Source of the DNA: Hyphococcus flavus
GTDB taxonomy: Bacteria > Pseudomonadota > Alphaproteobacteria > Caulobacterales > Parvularculaceae
Reading direction: 5' to 3'
DNA: 64,000 nucleotides
Assembly: GCF_028748065.1 (NCBI RefSeq)
Contig: NZ_CP118166.1
Location: forward strand, 263,501 to 327,500
Notes under the pieces: model-generated
Databases searched by the model: none
Seen by the model: only the letters and a program-made list of their open reading frames with translations
Told to the model about the DNA's origin: nothing
In this document: in pieces, positions 8,420 through 17,720 of the stretch
Numbering within the stretch: position 1 is the first letter of the stretch
Layout of the letters: each line of letters opens with the position of its first letter
Translations under genes and position numbers: made by a program

Positions 8420-9769
8420 TCAGTCCTCGTCCTGTCGAAGTTTTGGCGCATCGCCGGAACCCGGTCGGTCTCCCGAAGCGACCATATGCGTCGCTGTGAG
8501 GCTCGCGTCCCGCAATCCCTGCTCGCGGCGCATGCGCTGCGCCCAATCCGGCGCGTTATTTGCCGCTGCGTCTTTCACGCCTGGCGCGCCTTTGGCCGCC
8601 GAAAGCGCCTGGTTGATTGATCCGCCGGTAGACGTAAATGCGCGCCGCGCGCCCGATTGAAAGGCTTCGCCTGGCGAACCCATTGCGCGCGCTACGGAAC
8701 TGCGAGCGCGGTCAGCAACGCCAGCGGCGCCCGCCTGGGCGACAGCGCCGACGCCAGCGGCGGTTGAGCACCATCCGCTTTCGCCGGACCCGACGCGACC
8801 TAGGGAGTACGCAGCGCTTGCCCCGCCGGCCATTGACGCTCCAGCGCGCACGGCCGATTGACCGGCGGCGACGCTCGCACGGGCGCCAGACGCCGCAAGC
8901 GCGCCTGCGCCTATCACTGCCGCGCCAGTGCCCGCAGCCGTGGCAACCGCTGCGCCTGCGCCGAGTTGCGGGGCGCCGGCGACAAGCCCCGTGGCGATCC
9001 CAGGCCCGAAAATGCCAAGCGCCAATAGCGAAAGAGAACCGAGTATCGTTGACGCTGCCTGTTCTAGGGTCACAGATCCGGGCGTGAATGTTGAGGTGAC
9101 CGATCCGAATATGGTCGAGCCGATGCCGACGATGATGGCGAGAACCATGAGCTTGACGCCGGACGCGACAACATTGCCGAGCACGCGCTCCGCCAGAAAC
9201 GATGTCTTGTTCCAGAGCGCGAAGGGAACGAGGACAAAACCCGCAAGCGTCGTCAGCTTGAATTCAATGATCGTGACAAAAAGCTGAATGGCGAGAATAA
9301 AGAAAGCAAAGAGCACGATCACCCATGACAGCAAAATGATCATGATCGTGACGAAGTTGGTGAAGAAGCTCGGGAAGCCGATTAGAGAATTCGCTTCCTC
9401 CAGAAGCGGATAAGCCGCGTCATATCCTGTTGCCGCAACAAAACCCGGCTTTAGAAGGTCCGCCGCGGTAAGCGACGTTCCCGTCGCCACGAGGCCGAGC
9501 CCCGCATAAGACGAAAAGATAATATTCGCTAGCAACGCGAAGTTGTTGATGATGAAAGCGAACGCGCCGACATAGAGCACTTTTTTGACAAACTGACCCA
9601 GGACGTTCTGTTCGCCGGCAAACGCCCAGAACAATCCTGCAAGGACGACATCAATGCCAATCAGGACAGCGGTCAGAAAGCCGACATCGCCGGCAAGCAG
9701 CCCAAAGCCGCTATCGATATAGGCGATGAACGTGCTGGTGAAATCGTCGATGACGTTGAGGTCGTCCAT
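8420..9769 (-). CDS. trbL: TrbL/VirB6-like inner membrane protein
   Basis: 449 residues. The first 300 contain several hydrophobic helices, including one around FVLVPFALWNKTSFLAERVLGNVVASGVKL, a TrbL/VirB6 hallmark. The C-terminal 150 residues are Ala/Gly/Ser-rich and of low complexity, then polar and probably cytoplasmic. VirB6-type proteins form part of the inner-membrane channel through which DNA passes. It lies between trbJ (15-base gap) and trbF. Confidence 0.9.
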   Translation of the reverse strand: MDDLNVIDDFTSTFIAYIDSGFGLLAGDVGFLTAVLIGIDVVLAGLFWAFAGEQNVLGQFVKKVLYVGAFAFIINNFALLANIIFSSYAGLGLVATGTSLTAADLLKPGFVAATGYDAAYPLLEEANSLIGFPSFFTNFVTIMIILLSWVIVLFAFFILAIQLFVTIIEFKLTTLAGFVLVPFALWNKTSFLAERVLGNVVASGVKLMVLAIIVGIGSTIFGSVTSTFTPGSVTLEQAASTILGSLSLLALGIFGPGIATGLVAGAPQLGAGAAVATAAGTGAAVIGAGALAASGARASVAAGQSAVRAGASMAGGASAAYSLGRVGSGESGWCSTAAGVGAVAQAGAAGVADRARSSVARAMGSPGEAFQSGARRAFTSTGGSINQALSAAKGAPGVKDAAANNAPDWAQRMRREQGLRDASLTATHMVASGDRPGSGDAPKLRQDED

Positions 9770-9784
9770 GGGCGTGCTCGTTGA

Positions 9785-10516
9785 TTAAGATGGCGTGTAA
9801 GCGGAGCCGTCGCCGAGAAAGCGTCCGCGATGAATGCGGGCGCGTTCTTCCGTTTGCAGCTGGCGGGCGCGATCCAGCGCCTCGGCGCGATACTGAACCG
9901 CCAGTAATTGCGCGGTCTGCATGGACTGCTTCGTTTGAAGCGCGAGCAGCTGGTTTCCGGCCTGCTCAACCTGCAGGCCGCCGATCGCGGTTTCGCTCTC
10001 TGTGACAATTTCTTCGAGCGTCGAAACGTCGAAGGCAATCGTTTCGGTCACCTTCGCCTGCATAACGAGGGCGTCATTCAGCGCCCTGCTCGCTTCTTTC
10101 CAGTGAGCATTCGCCGCCGCGCCCATGGCGAGGTTGGAAAAGGCGGAATAATCTTCAGGAAAGAGCGTTTTGAAGGCGGCGTCGATGGTCACCACATCAT
10201 AGGCAAGCCCATTGGCGGTCTGAATCAACTTGTCGATCTCAACGAGTCGCGCTTTCAAAGCCGCCTTTGCGGAATAGGGAAGCTGGGTCAGTTCTTTCGC
10301 CTGATTGGCGATCATCGCCGCTTCATTCGTCAATTGCTTGATCTGATTGTTGATCATCTCAAGCGTGCGTGCGGCCGTCAGAAGATTTTGCGCATAGTTC
10401 GTCGGATCGTAAACGATCCCGCCCAGAATAAAGGCGTTGGCCGGGGGCGCCTGCGCGATGCTCGCCGAGATCGCCAGCGCAAGTGTTGAAACAAGGGTTT
10501 TCATTTTGCGTTTCAT
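9785..10516 (-). CDS. trbJ: TrbJ/VirB5-like protein
   Basis: 243 residues with a clear signal peptide (MKRKMKTLVSTLALAISASIAQAPPANA). The mature part is largely alpha-helical and matches TrbJ: GGIVYDPTNYAQNLLTAARTLEMINNQIKQLTNEA, then long amphipathic helices. VirB5/TrbJ proteins are minor pilus-tip or mating-adhesion components. The start overlaps the trbE stop by ATGA. Confidence 0.92.
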   Translation of the reverse strand: MKRKMKTLVSTLALAISASIAQAPPANAFILGGIVYDPTNYAQNLLTAARTLEMINNQIKQLTNEAAMIANQAKELTQLPYSAKAALKARLVEIDKLIQTANGLAYDVVTIDAAFKTLFPEDYSAFSNLAMGAAANAHWKEASRALNDALVMQAKVTETIAFDVSTLEEIVTESETAIGGLQVEQAGNQLLALQTKQSMQTAQLLAVQYRAEALDRARQLQTEERARIHRGRFLGDGSAYTPS

Positions 10517-12942
10517 TCTCTTTCTCCTTTCGATGATGATGGTTCCGGCAAGAGGGCGGCGGCCCAGTCGAGCCCTTTTGCGGCAAGCAATTGCTGCGCA
10601 AAGGGCGCGTCGCTCGCCTCGGCGATTATCTTGTCAATGAGCCGGTGATCCTGCGGCGTAGACGCCCCGCAAAAGGCGAGCGCAATGTCACCCAACCGAA
10701 GATCAAAAATGCGATTGCCCACGGGAGACTGGTAATAATACTCCTGCTTGGGCGTCATACTTGCGATGATGTCGATTTGCCGGTCGTTTAGTCCAAAGTT
10801 CGAATATGCCGAACAGATGCTCGACTCTCGCGCCCGCGGATTGGGCAGGAATATTCGCGATGGGCAGGATTCTATAATAGCCGGCGCAATCGCGGAGCCT
10901 TGCACGTCGCTCAGCGACTGGGTCGCAAAGATGACAGAAACATTCTTCTTGCGAAGCGTCTTCAGCCAGTCTCGGATTCTTCCCGAAAACATTGGATTGT
11001 CGAGAAAGAGCCAGGCTTCGTCCAACAACAACAGCGTGGGATTTCCGTTGAACCGCTCTTCCAGCCGGTCAAAGAGATAGGTGAGCGCCGGTGCGATAGC
11101 CGACTGCTGCCGCATGAGCTCCTCCATCTCGAAGCAAACGAGATTCGAAAACGAAAACGCCTCATTATCTGCGTCAAAGAGATCGCCGAATGCGCCTTCA
11201 ACGGTGAAAGGCTTCAACGCATTGCGAAGACTCCGGTCTTGGACCAGGAGCGAGAAGCCAGTGAGCGTGCGCTCGGCGGTCGGCGCCGCGGCAAGACTGG
11301 ATAGCGCAGACCAAACCGCCTCTTTTATTGGAGGATCGACCGTCATGCCTTCCTGCGCCAGCAAGCCGAGCAGCCAGCGTTGGGCGCGCGCCTTGTCTTC
11401 CGGCGCCTCAAGATCGCGCAAGGGTTGGAAGGAAAGATCCGCCTTAGACCCAAGATTATAGATGACCCCTTCGAGACCGAGGCATGCAGCGCGGATCGAG
11501 CGGCCTTTATCGAATGCAAAAACTTGCGCATTCATATAACGGCGAAATTGCGCGGCGATGAACGCGAGAAGCACCGATTTCCCGGCGCCGGTTGGTCCGA
11601 CGATCAACGTGTGACCGACATCGCCAATATGGGTCGATAACCGAAACGGCGTATGACCGCGGGTCGTCGCCAGGGCCAAGGGCGGTCCGTCCAGATGATC
11701 GTTACGCGCCGGCCCCGCCCAGACGGAGGACAATGGCGCGATATGCGCAAGGTTTAACGTGTGAACGAGCGGCTGGCGGATATTTGCGTAGAGATGTCCG
11801 GGGAGGCTGCCGAGCCATGCATCTACGGAGTTCACCGACTCCCGAATGGTCACGAAGCCGCGTTCGTTCAAGACGCGTTCGGTTTCCCGCACGCGCTGAT
11901 CAACGACGCTCCGCTCCTGATCGTGTACGACAACCGTCGTCGTCAGAAACCCGAAAGAAACGTCGTCGGCGCCGAGCTCCTGCAGCGCGGCGTCCGCATC
12001 CGCCGTCTTATTATCAGCGTCCGTGTCTACGAGCGTGCTTGCTTCATTGAACAGCGTCTCCTTGATGATTGCGGCGATGGATTTGCGTTTGGCGAACCAC
12101 TGGCGGCGGTATTTGGCGAGTTCGGCTGACGCCCTCGCCTTGTCCATGGCGATGAACCTTGTCGTCCAGCGATACGGAAACGCGAGCGCGTTGAGGCTAT
12201 CCAAGAAACCCGGTTCGCTCGCCGGCGGAAAACCAAGGACGGAAATCACCCGCAGGTGCGCTTCACCCAGTTTTGGCTCAAGTCCGCCTGTGAGCGGCTC
12301 ATCAACCAACAGGGCATCAAGATAGAGAGGCGTTTCCGGCGCGATGATTTCATGCCGTTTTGAAGAAATACACGCGTGCAGATAGGCAAGCGTTTCATCG
12401 TCATTTAGCGGGCGACATTCTGGCATCGCCAGCGCCAGAAGGTCGATCGCTTTATCCGTCTCCTGGACAAAATAACCGAGACGGTCGCCCGCATGGTCCG
12501 GAGGGACAAGTTCATCTTGTTTCAGGAATGCTCGCTCGGCTCGCGCCGTCCTGTCCGCCGGCGGCATATAAGCGACGGTAAGATAGTATTCGCATTCGAA
12601 ATATTCCGCGGTTGACTCAAACGCAGCGCGGCGCTCCTCGTCGATGAGGAATGATAAGGGGCACAGCCACTCGCTCGTCGGATAATCCGCTGCGGGAACC
12701 CTCGCAGATTCAAAATGCAATACCCAACCTGATCGGAACCTGCGTAAAACGTTGTTGATGCGCGCCGTATAACTGAGAAGTTCTTGGGGGCTGGCGCTTT
12801 CGAGGTCAGGTCCGCGGTAACGGACAGTCCGCTGCAGGGCGCCGTCTTTATTCAGGACGATGCCCGGCGCGACAAGCGCCGCCCAGGGAAGATAATCTGC
12901 AAGGCGCTTCGGACGCTTTTGATATTCGGCGAGATTCAGCAT
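10513..12942 (-). CDS. trbE: TrbE/VirB4-like conjugation ATPase
   Basis: 809 residues from the ATG at 12942 (MLNLAEYQKRPKRLADYLPW, the usual TrbE start). The open frame extends further upstream, but that part is overlap with trbD and trbC. The N-terminal half is the CagE/VirB4 domain. The C-terminal half is the motor: Walker A VGPTGAGKSVLLAF, Walker B LLLDEAWLFLDN, and a downstream ATQSLSDVQGS motif. VirB4 ATPases power pilus assembly and substrate transfer at the inner membrane. It overlaps trbD by 7 bases and trbJ by ATGA. Confidence 0.95.
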   Translation of the reverse strand: MLNLAEYQKRPKRLADYLPWAALVAPGIVLNKDGALQRTVRYRGPDLESASPQELLSYTARINNVLRRFRSGWVLHFESARVPAADYPTSEWLCPLSFLIDEERRAAFESTAEYFECEYYLTVAYMPPADRTARAERAFLKQDELVPPDHAGDRLGYFVQETDKAIDLLALAMPECRPLNDDETLAYLHACISSKRHEIIAPETPLYLDALLVDEPLTGGLEPKLGEAHLRVISVLGFPPASEPGFLDSLNALAFPYRWTTRFIAMDKARASAELAKYRRQWFAKRKSIAAIIKETLFNEASTLVDTDADNKTADADAALQELGADDVSFGFLTTTVVVHDQERSVVDQRVRETERVLNERGFVTIRESVNSVDAWLGSLPGHLYANIRQPLVHTLNLAHIAPLSSVWAGPARNDHLDGPPLALATTRGHTPFRLSTHIGDVGHTLIVGPTGAGKSVLLAFIAAQFRRYMNAQVFAFDKGRSIRAACLGLEGVIYNLGSKADLSFQPLRDLEAPEDKARAQRWLLGLLAQEGMTVDPPIKEAVWSALSSLAAAPTAERTLTGFSLLVQDRSLRNALKPFTVEGAFGDLFDADNEAFSFSNLVCFEMEELMRQQSAIAPALTYLFDRLEERFNGNPTLLLLDEAWLFLDNPMFSGRIRDWLKTLRKKNVSVIFATQSLSDVQGSAIAPAIIESCPSRIFLPNPRARESSICSAYSNFGLNDRQIDIIASMTPKQEYYYQSPVGNRIFDLRLGDIALAFCGASTPQDHRLIDKIIAEASDAPFAQQLLAAKGLDWAAALLPEPSSSKGERE

Positions 12943-13190
12943 GAGAGATACGGTCCATGCTTCAAGTGTCTGACGCCCACTTCGAGAAACTTCGGGTCGT
13001 TCTTCGCAGCGTAAACTGCGGCGGCATGTCCGATCAGTCCCAGCACAATGCCCGCCAACCACATCTGCATCCCGAGACCGACGGCGGCGGCGATGGTGCC
13101 GTTGATGATGGCGATGCCGCGCGGCGCGCCCGCCATTAAGAGCGGCTCCGTCAGGCTGCGATGAATGGGGATAGAGTAACCTTCGATCAT
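12936..13190 (-). CDS. trbD: TrbD/VirB3-like protein
   Basis: 84 residues from the ATG at 13190, which has a purine-rich site (AAGGGAAAGG) just upstream; a TTG at 13205 overlapping trbC is the alternative. The sequence shows the VirB3 pattern: a polar start (YSIPIHRSLTEPLLMAGAPRG), then two hydrophobic helices. VirB3 is a small inner-membrane partner of VirB4, and its gene position before trbE agrees. Confidence 0.9.
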   Translation of the reverse strand: MIEGYSIPIHRSLTEPLLMAGAPRGIAIINGTIAAAVGLGMQMWLAGIVLGLIGHAAAVYAAKNDPKFLEVGVRHLKHGPYLSC

Positions 13191-13201
13191 TGCCTTTCCC
13201 T

Positions 13202-13528
13202 TCAAACCAGCGCGCCGCCGCCGAAGGAGAAAAAAGCGAGGAAGAAGCTCGTCGCGGCGAATGCGATCGAGAGCCCGAAAACAATCTGAATAAGGCGGCG
13301 GAATCCGCCGGACGTATCCCCGAACGCAAGTGACAGTCCGGTGATAATAATGATGATGACAGCCACGATGCGCGCGACAGGCCCCTCAATCGAGGCGAGA
13401 ATTTGCGTCAATGGCGCTTCCCACGGCATGCCAGATCCCGCAGCGTGAGCATGTCCGCTGAAGAACAACAGGACGACGGCAAGCAACGCCGACAGGTGAA
13501 GGGCGCGAGAATAGTTGCGAGCGATCAT
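13202..13528 (-). CDS. trbC: TrbC/VirB2-like pilin
   Basis: 108 residues with a long signal sequence ending near HAHAAGSG, followed by two hydrophobic helices separated by a short polar turn (DTSGGFRR), the standard VirB2/TrbC pilin layout. The mature pilin would polymerise into the conjugative pilus; TrbC pilins may be cyclised by a TraF-type peptidase, and such a gene exists at 40769. Its ATG overlaps the trbB stop (ATGA). Confidence 0.92.
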   Translation of the reverse strand: MIARNYSRALHLSALLAVVLLFFSGHAHAAGSGMPWEAPLTQILASIEGPVARIVAVIIIIITGLSLAFGDTSGGFRRLIQIVFGLSIAFAATSFFLAFFSFGGGALV

Positions 13529-14529
13529 GAATGGTCTCCGTTATTGACGATGAAAAGTTCAGGCGCGTCGGCTGGCTCCAGCATGTAGCCTTGCTGTCGG
13601 TCATGTCCTGTGACGCGAATGATTTCGGCGACGCGCCGTCCTTCTTGCGTCTTCTCGATGAAGACGACGACATCGACGGCTTCCGCTATTAGGGATTGCG
13701 ATGCGCTTTGCGATCGCTCTCCAATCAGTTGCTCCAGACGTGCAAGCGCCAAGACCGCTGAATTCGCATGAATAGTAGCGATGCCGCCGGGATGGCCCGT
13801 GTTCCAGGCTTTCATGAGATCGAGCGCTTCGCCGCCGCGGACCTCCCCGACGATGATCCGGTCCGGGCGCAACCGCATGGTTGAACGGACGAGCGCTTCG
13901 AGCGTTACGCGTTGCGATGTGCGCAAGGCGATGGAGTCTTTTGCTTCGCATCGTAGCTCTCGCGTGTCTTCGAGAATGACAAGCCGTTCATTGTTTTCTG
14001 TGATTTCAGCAAGAAGTGAGTTCGCCAGAGTTGTTTTGCCGGACGCCGTACCGCCAGCGATCAGAACACTGCTCCGCATGCGCACGGCCGATCTTAGAAC
14101 CTGCGCCTGACGTTGCGTCATGACCCCGGCCATCACATTATCGTCGAGAGGAATGGCGATCTTCGAGGGCTTTCGGATTGTGAATGCGGGGTTGCTTGAG
14201 ACTGGCGGCAGGACCCCTTCAAAGCGTTCACCGGTTCCTGGTAGTTCACCGGAGACAATCGGGTGCTCGTGATCGCAGACCGTGTCGAGAGCCGACGCGA
14301 CAAGACGGATAATCCGCTCGACATCGGCCGCCGCCATGGGCGCGTCCGCTCTCTCACGACCAATGCCAGCGCGCTCGATCCACAACGCACCGTCGGGATT
14401 GGCGATGATTTCGGTCACGCTATCATCGTCAAGCGCGCTGGCGATAGCCGGCCCGAACGCAGTCTTGAGCATCGAAATCCGTCGAATCGCGACCCGCGCG
14501 GCGTGCTGATGACCCTGGACGTTGGTCAT
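13525..14529 (-). CDS. trbB: TrbB/VirB11-like ATPase
   Basis: 334 residues, typical of VirB11 hexameric ATPases. Motifs in order: Walker A GGTASGKTTLANSL, Asp box VILEDTRELR, Walker B-like RIIVGEVRGGEALDLMKAW, and the His box GHPGGIATIHANSA. It acts at the cytoplasmic face of the secretion system, switching between pilus assembly and DNA transfer. The ATG at 14529 overlaps the upstream gene's stop as ATGA. Confidence 0.94.
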   Translation of the reverse strand: MTNVQGHQHAARVAIRRISMLKTAFGPAIASALDDDSVTEIIANPDGALWIERAGIGRERADAPMAAADVERIIRLVASALDTVCDHEHPIVSGELPGTGERFEGVLPPVSSNPAFTIRKPSKIAIPLDDNVMAGVMTQRQAQVLRSAVRMRSSVLIAGGTASGKTTLANSLLAEITENNERLVILEDTRELRCEAKDSIALRTSQRVTLEALVRSTMRLRPDRIIVGEVRGGEALDLMKAWNTGHPGGIATIHANSAVLALARLEQLIGERSQSASQSLIAEAVDVVVFIEKTQEGRRVAEIIRVTGHDRQQGYMLEPADAPELFIVNNGDHS

Positions 14530-14972
14530 TGGACCGCCTCCCCGCGCTGTTCGCTCGTCGCCGCGCTCAAGCCCATATGTTCGAGCAGCGTGTCGGTAAA
14601 TCGCTCCTGTCCCATGAGGCGATCGCCGACCTGCGAGATAAACCGCTCGAACCGCTTTTGACCTAACGCTTCAGCGGCGGCGCGGTTTTGCTCCGGCAGT
14701 GGCGGCGTGATGCAGAGATAATAGAGAATGTAGAGCGCGAGCGTTTCGGTCTGAGCTGATGCGTCGTCGGCGAGGCGCTCCATCGCTCGCGTCAACTTGT
14801 CGAGCCGTTTTATGAGCGCTGCATATTCTTGAGAATCTTCTTTGGGATTTAGAAGCTCGACAATCGCCGCTTCCACAATCGACGCCTTGGTGACGCCGGG
14901 CCGCTCCGCAGCGCGTGACAAGAGCGTTTCCGCTTTTTCTCCCAACCGAACCTGCAGTCTTGCTTTTTTCAT
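14526..14972 (-). CDS. CopG-family ribbon-helix-helix regulator (traG-trbB spacer gene)
   Basis: 148 residues beginning MKKARLQVRLGEKAETLLSRAAERPGVTKASIVEAAIVELL, a ribbon-helix-helix start with a beta strand followed by two helices. The rest is helical and of unknown role. A CopG-like gene between traG and trbB is a recurring feature of Trb-type ICEs and may regulate the operon. It is 3 bases after traG and overlaps trbB by ATGA. Confidence 0.82.
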   Translation of the reverse strand: MKKARLQVRLGEKAETLLSRAAERPGVTKASIVEAAIVELLNPKEDSQEYAALIKRLDKLTRAMERLADDASAQTETLALYILYYLCITPPLPEQNRAAAEALGQKRFERFISQVGDRLMGQERFTDTLLEHMGLSAATSEQRGEAVQ

Positions 14973-14975
14973 GGC

Positions 14976-16997
14976 TCAAAAACTCGGCGTGATGCTATCG
15001 GGATGGCGATCCATGACGGCCGCGCGCTGCGTCGCGGTCCTCGCGATATCCTGAAGCTTCTTGGCTTGCGCAGCGTCGTCATCACTCTCTGACGTCGATG
15101 GGTCGCGCGGTTCTGGGTCGGGCTTGTTTGCCGTCGGCATGGCGAATTCATGCTGCATGGCGTGTCCGCCATCGTCATTTTCGCCCTCGCCTTTGACCAT
15201 ATCGAACCAGGGTTGGCTGAGGCGCGCATCCGTCCTGGCGACGGAGCCGGACCAATTGTCATCACGGGCCTTCGGCGCATCTGTGTAGAAGTCATCGTCG
15301 GCTCTAATGTCAGGCGGCGCGAGGCAACGGGCGATGAAATTCTGGTCCCGGAAGTATTGAAGTTTCTGGGCGCGAATCGGCGCGACGCCCGACACCATCG
15401 CAATCGCTTCATTTGGCGGAAGCTGCATGACTTCGCCGGGCGTCAGCAACGGCCGGGCCGTCTCCTGACGCGACACCATGACGTGTGCGAGCCATGGGGC
15501 AAGCCTGTGGCCGGCGTAGTTTTTCTGCGCGCGTAATTCCGTCGCTGTGCCGAGGGAGTCCGAAATGCGCTTGGCTGTTCGTTCGTCATTCGCCGCAAAG
15601 GCGATGCGCACATGACAATTATCCAATATCGAATTATTGGCCCCGTATGCTTTCTCGATTTGATTGAGTGACTGTGCGATCAGGTAAGCGCGAACTCCGT
15701 AGCCGGCCATAAAGGCAAGCGCCGATTCAAAGAAATCGAGCCGCCCAAGCGCCGGAAACTCGTCAAGCATCATCAATAAACGATGCGCTCTCTCGCCAGC
15801 GTTGCTCTCCAGTTCCTCCGTCAACCTACGGCCGATCTGATTCAAGATAAGGCGCACCAACGGCTTGGTTCTCGATATGTCGGAAGGCGGCACGACAAGG
15901 TAAAGCGAGACCGGCCTGTCAGCGTTCATCAAATCGTCGATCTTCCAGTCGCAACGGCTCGTGACACGCGCGATGGTCGGATCGCGGTAAAGCCCCAGAA
16001 AACTCATCGCCGTCGACAAGACGCCGGAGCGCTCGTTTTCTGACTTATTGAGCAGCTCCCGCGCGGCTTGCGCCACCACCGGATGAACCTTCGGCACCTC
16101 GACCGTTCCGATATGATTGGTGATCATCATCACTTTGAGCGTGCGCTCAAAGCTGCGCGAGGGGTCGGATAAAAACGCGGCAACGCGCGCCAGCGTCTTT
16201 TCTCTTTCGGCATAAAGAACGTGCAAGATGACGCCGACAAGAAGCGCGTGGCCTGTCTTTTCCCAATGACTGCGGCGTTCCAGCGATCCTTCCGGATCGA
16301 CAAGAATGTCGGCTATATTCTGAACATCGCGCACCTCTTGGTCGCCACGACGCACTTCGAGCAAGGGATTGTATTTTGCTGAAAGCGGGTTGGTCGGATC
16401 GAACAGAAGACAGTGTGAAAATCGAGAGCGCCATCCAGCGGTCAACTGCCAGTTTTCGCCTTTGATATCGTGGATGACCGCACTCCCGGTCCAGGAGAGG
16501 AGCGTCGGGACAACCAGTCCCACTCCCTTCCCGGACCGGGTCGGGGCGAACGCCATGACGTGTTCGGGGCCGTCATGGCGCAGATACCGGCCCTTCCATT
16601 TTCCCAAGAATACGCCTCGGGCATCGAAAAGGCCGGCATGCGCGATGTCTTGGCGGCGAGCCCATCGCGCGGAACCGAAAGTCGTTACATTTTTTGTTTG
16701 GCGCGCGCGCCATACGGAACCGGCAATCGCGGCGGCGGCACCCAACATGCCGCCGGAGGCTGCAATTCCGCCGCCGCGCATGAATACATCGGGCGCATAA
16801 GGCTCAAACGCGTACCACCACTCGAAAAGCCGCCAAGGATAATAGACGGGCAAGTCGAAAGCGACGAACCACGGTACGCCAAGCGCACGATCAAACCCCA
16901 AAGCGCCGGCGACGTAGGCGGTCGCAATCCAAAGGGCCGCGCCGATAATAAGGAAGACGATTATCGCTTGACCAATAAGTATTTTTGTCGGCGTCAT
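14976..16997 (-). CDS. traG: TraG/VirD4 type IV coupling protein
   Basis: 673 residues from the ATG at 16997 (MTPTKILIGQAIIVFLIIGAAL). Membrane helices occupy about the first 100 residues. The motor domain follows, with Walker A APTRSGKGVGLVVPTL and Walker B RLLMMLDEFPALGRL, and the late LIAQSLNQIEKAYG motif. Coupling proteins bring the relaxase-DNA complex to the secretion channel. It is the first gene of the leftward trb operon; upstream DNA to about 17170 is AT-rich and probably carries the promoter. Confidence 0.94.
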   Translation of the reverse strand: MTPTKILIGQAIIVFLIIGAALWIATAYVAGALGFDRALGVPWFVAFDLPVYYPWRLFEWWYAFEPYAPDVFMRGGGIAASGGMLGAAAAIAGSVWRARQTKNVTTFGSARWARRQDIAHAGLFDARGVFLGKWKGRYLRHDGPEHVMAFAPTRSGKGVGLVVPTLLSWTGSAVIHDIKGENWQLTAGWRSRFSHCLLFDPTNPLSAKYNPLLEVRRGDQEVRDVQNIADILVDPEGSLERRSHWEKTGHALLVGVILHVLYAEREKTLARVAAFLSDPSRSFERTLKVMMITNHIGTVEVPKVHPVVAQAARELLNKSENERSGVLSTAMSFLGLYRDPTIARVTSRCDWKIDDLMNADRPVSLYLVVPPSDISRTKPLVRLILNQIGRRLTEELESNAGERAHRLLMMLDEFPALGRLDFFESALAFMAGYGVRAYLIAQSLNQIEKAYGANNSILDNCHVRIAFAANDERTAKRISDSLGTATELRAQKNYAGHRLAPWLAHVMVSRQETARPLLTPGEVMQLPPNEAIAMVSGVAPIRAQKLQYFRDQNFIARCLAPPDIRADDDFYTDAPKARDDNWSGSVARTDARLSQPWFDMVKGEGENDDGGHAMQHEFAMPTANKPDPEPRDPSTSESDDDAAQAKKLQDIARTATQRAAVMDRHPDSITPSF

Positions 16998-17178
16998 GAT
17001 TGAATTCTCGCAACCGCTTTGCGGCGTTTCGCGAATCAATCATCGACTTGCTAACTATAAGAAGTCACTCGCGTTTATATAGGGATTGTTAGGGGCGGCT
17101 CGTGTGACATGGGGCCTATCGTTATTCCGCCTTAAAAAATAAGATGGCATAGCACACCAACGCTATCTAACTTAAGTA

Positions 17179-17673
17179 TCATTCGTGCCAAATTTCATAT
17201 TCTTGAACTGCAAAATCTATTATTTTTGGCGAATTCACATCCCCTGCAATCGAAGCGTCACTCAGATGTGTTATACTTTCTTTAAAAAAGATCTCGCGAA
17301 GGTTGCGAGTATCATCCCAAGACAGAGTACCAAATTTTTGAAATGGCTTATTGATGAACTCGAGCTCATAATTCAATCCTCTAAAGTATTCAGATGTCAC
17401 GCTTTGACCGTTTATGTCTATAACTTCGATAGAAGCTATTCGTGACCGATAAAGCTGAGGAACTAGTTTCCGTAAGGCAGTCGATTTAGTTGCAATCTCG
17501 TATGCAGCAAGCTCACTCTCAAAGACATCAAATGATCTCATATTCTCGGGCAATTTTCGAAATAGTTTCCAACAACGTGATCGGTCAGCATTTACAAACA
17601 AGTCGGCGTAACTGCCCGCGTCGTGAAATCGAAATTCATTGTTGTCGAGCTTCAAAATTCGACCTGAGTTCAT
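17179..17673 (-). CDS. Small protein-kinase-like protein, function unknown
   Basis: 164 residues, markedly more AT-rich than the conjugation genes beside it. I do not recognise a named family. The order of motifs resembles a miniature eukaryotic-type kinase: a Lys in CWKLFRK that could be the VAIK lysine, a Glu in FESELAAYEIA that could be the C-helix glutamate, an ITHLSDAS segment in place of the catalytic loop, and SPKIIDFAVQEYE where DFG would stand (Gly replaced by Ala). It would be degenerate or atypical if truly a kinase. It sits alone between traG and the PIN/ImmA pair at the start of the defence island. Confidence 0.45.
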   Translation of the reverse strand: MNSGRILKLDNNEFRFHDAGSYADLFVNADRSRCWKLFRKLPENMRSFDVFESELAAYEIATKSTALRKLVPQLYRSRIASIEVIDINGQSVTSEYFRGLNYELEFINKPFQKFGTLSWDDTRNLREIFFKESITHLSDASIAGDVNSPKIIDFAVQEYEIWHE

Positions 17674-17720
17674 GAGACATTATTCCGCAAGATCAGTCTT
17701 TTGTTAGTGGTTGGATTTGA

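Noticed and set aside
12943-13389. N-terminal extension of trbE to a TTG at 13389
   Set aside because: The extension covers trbD and trbC in another frame; the ATG at 12942 gives the normal TrbE length and start.
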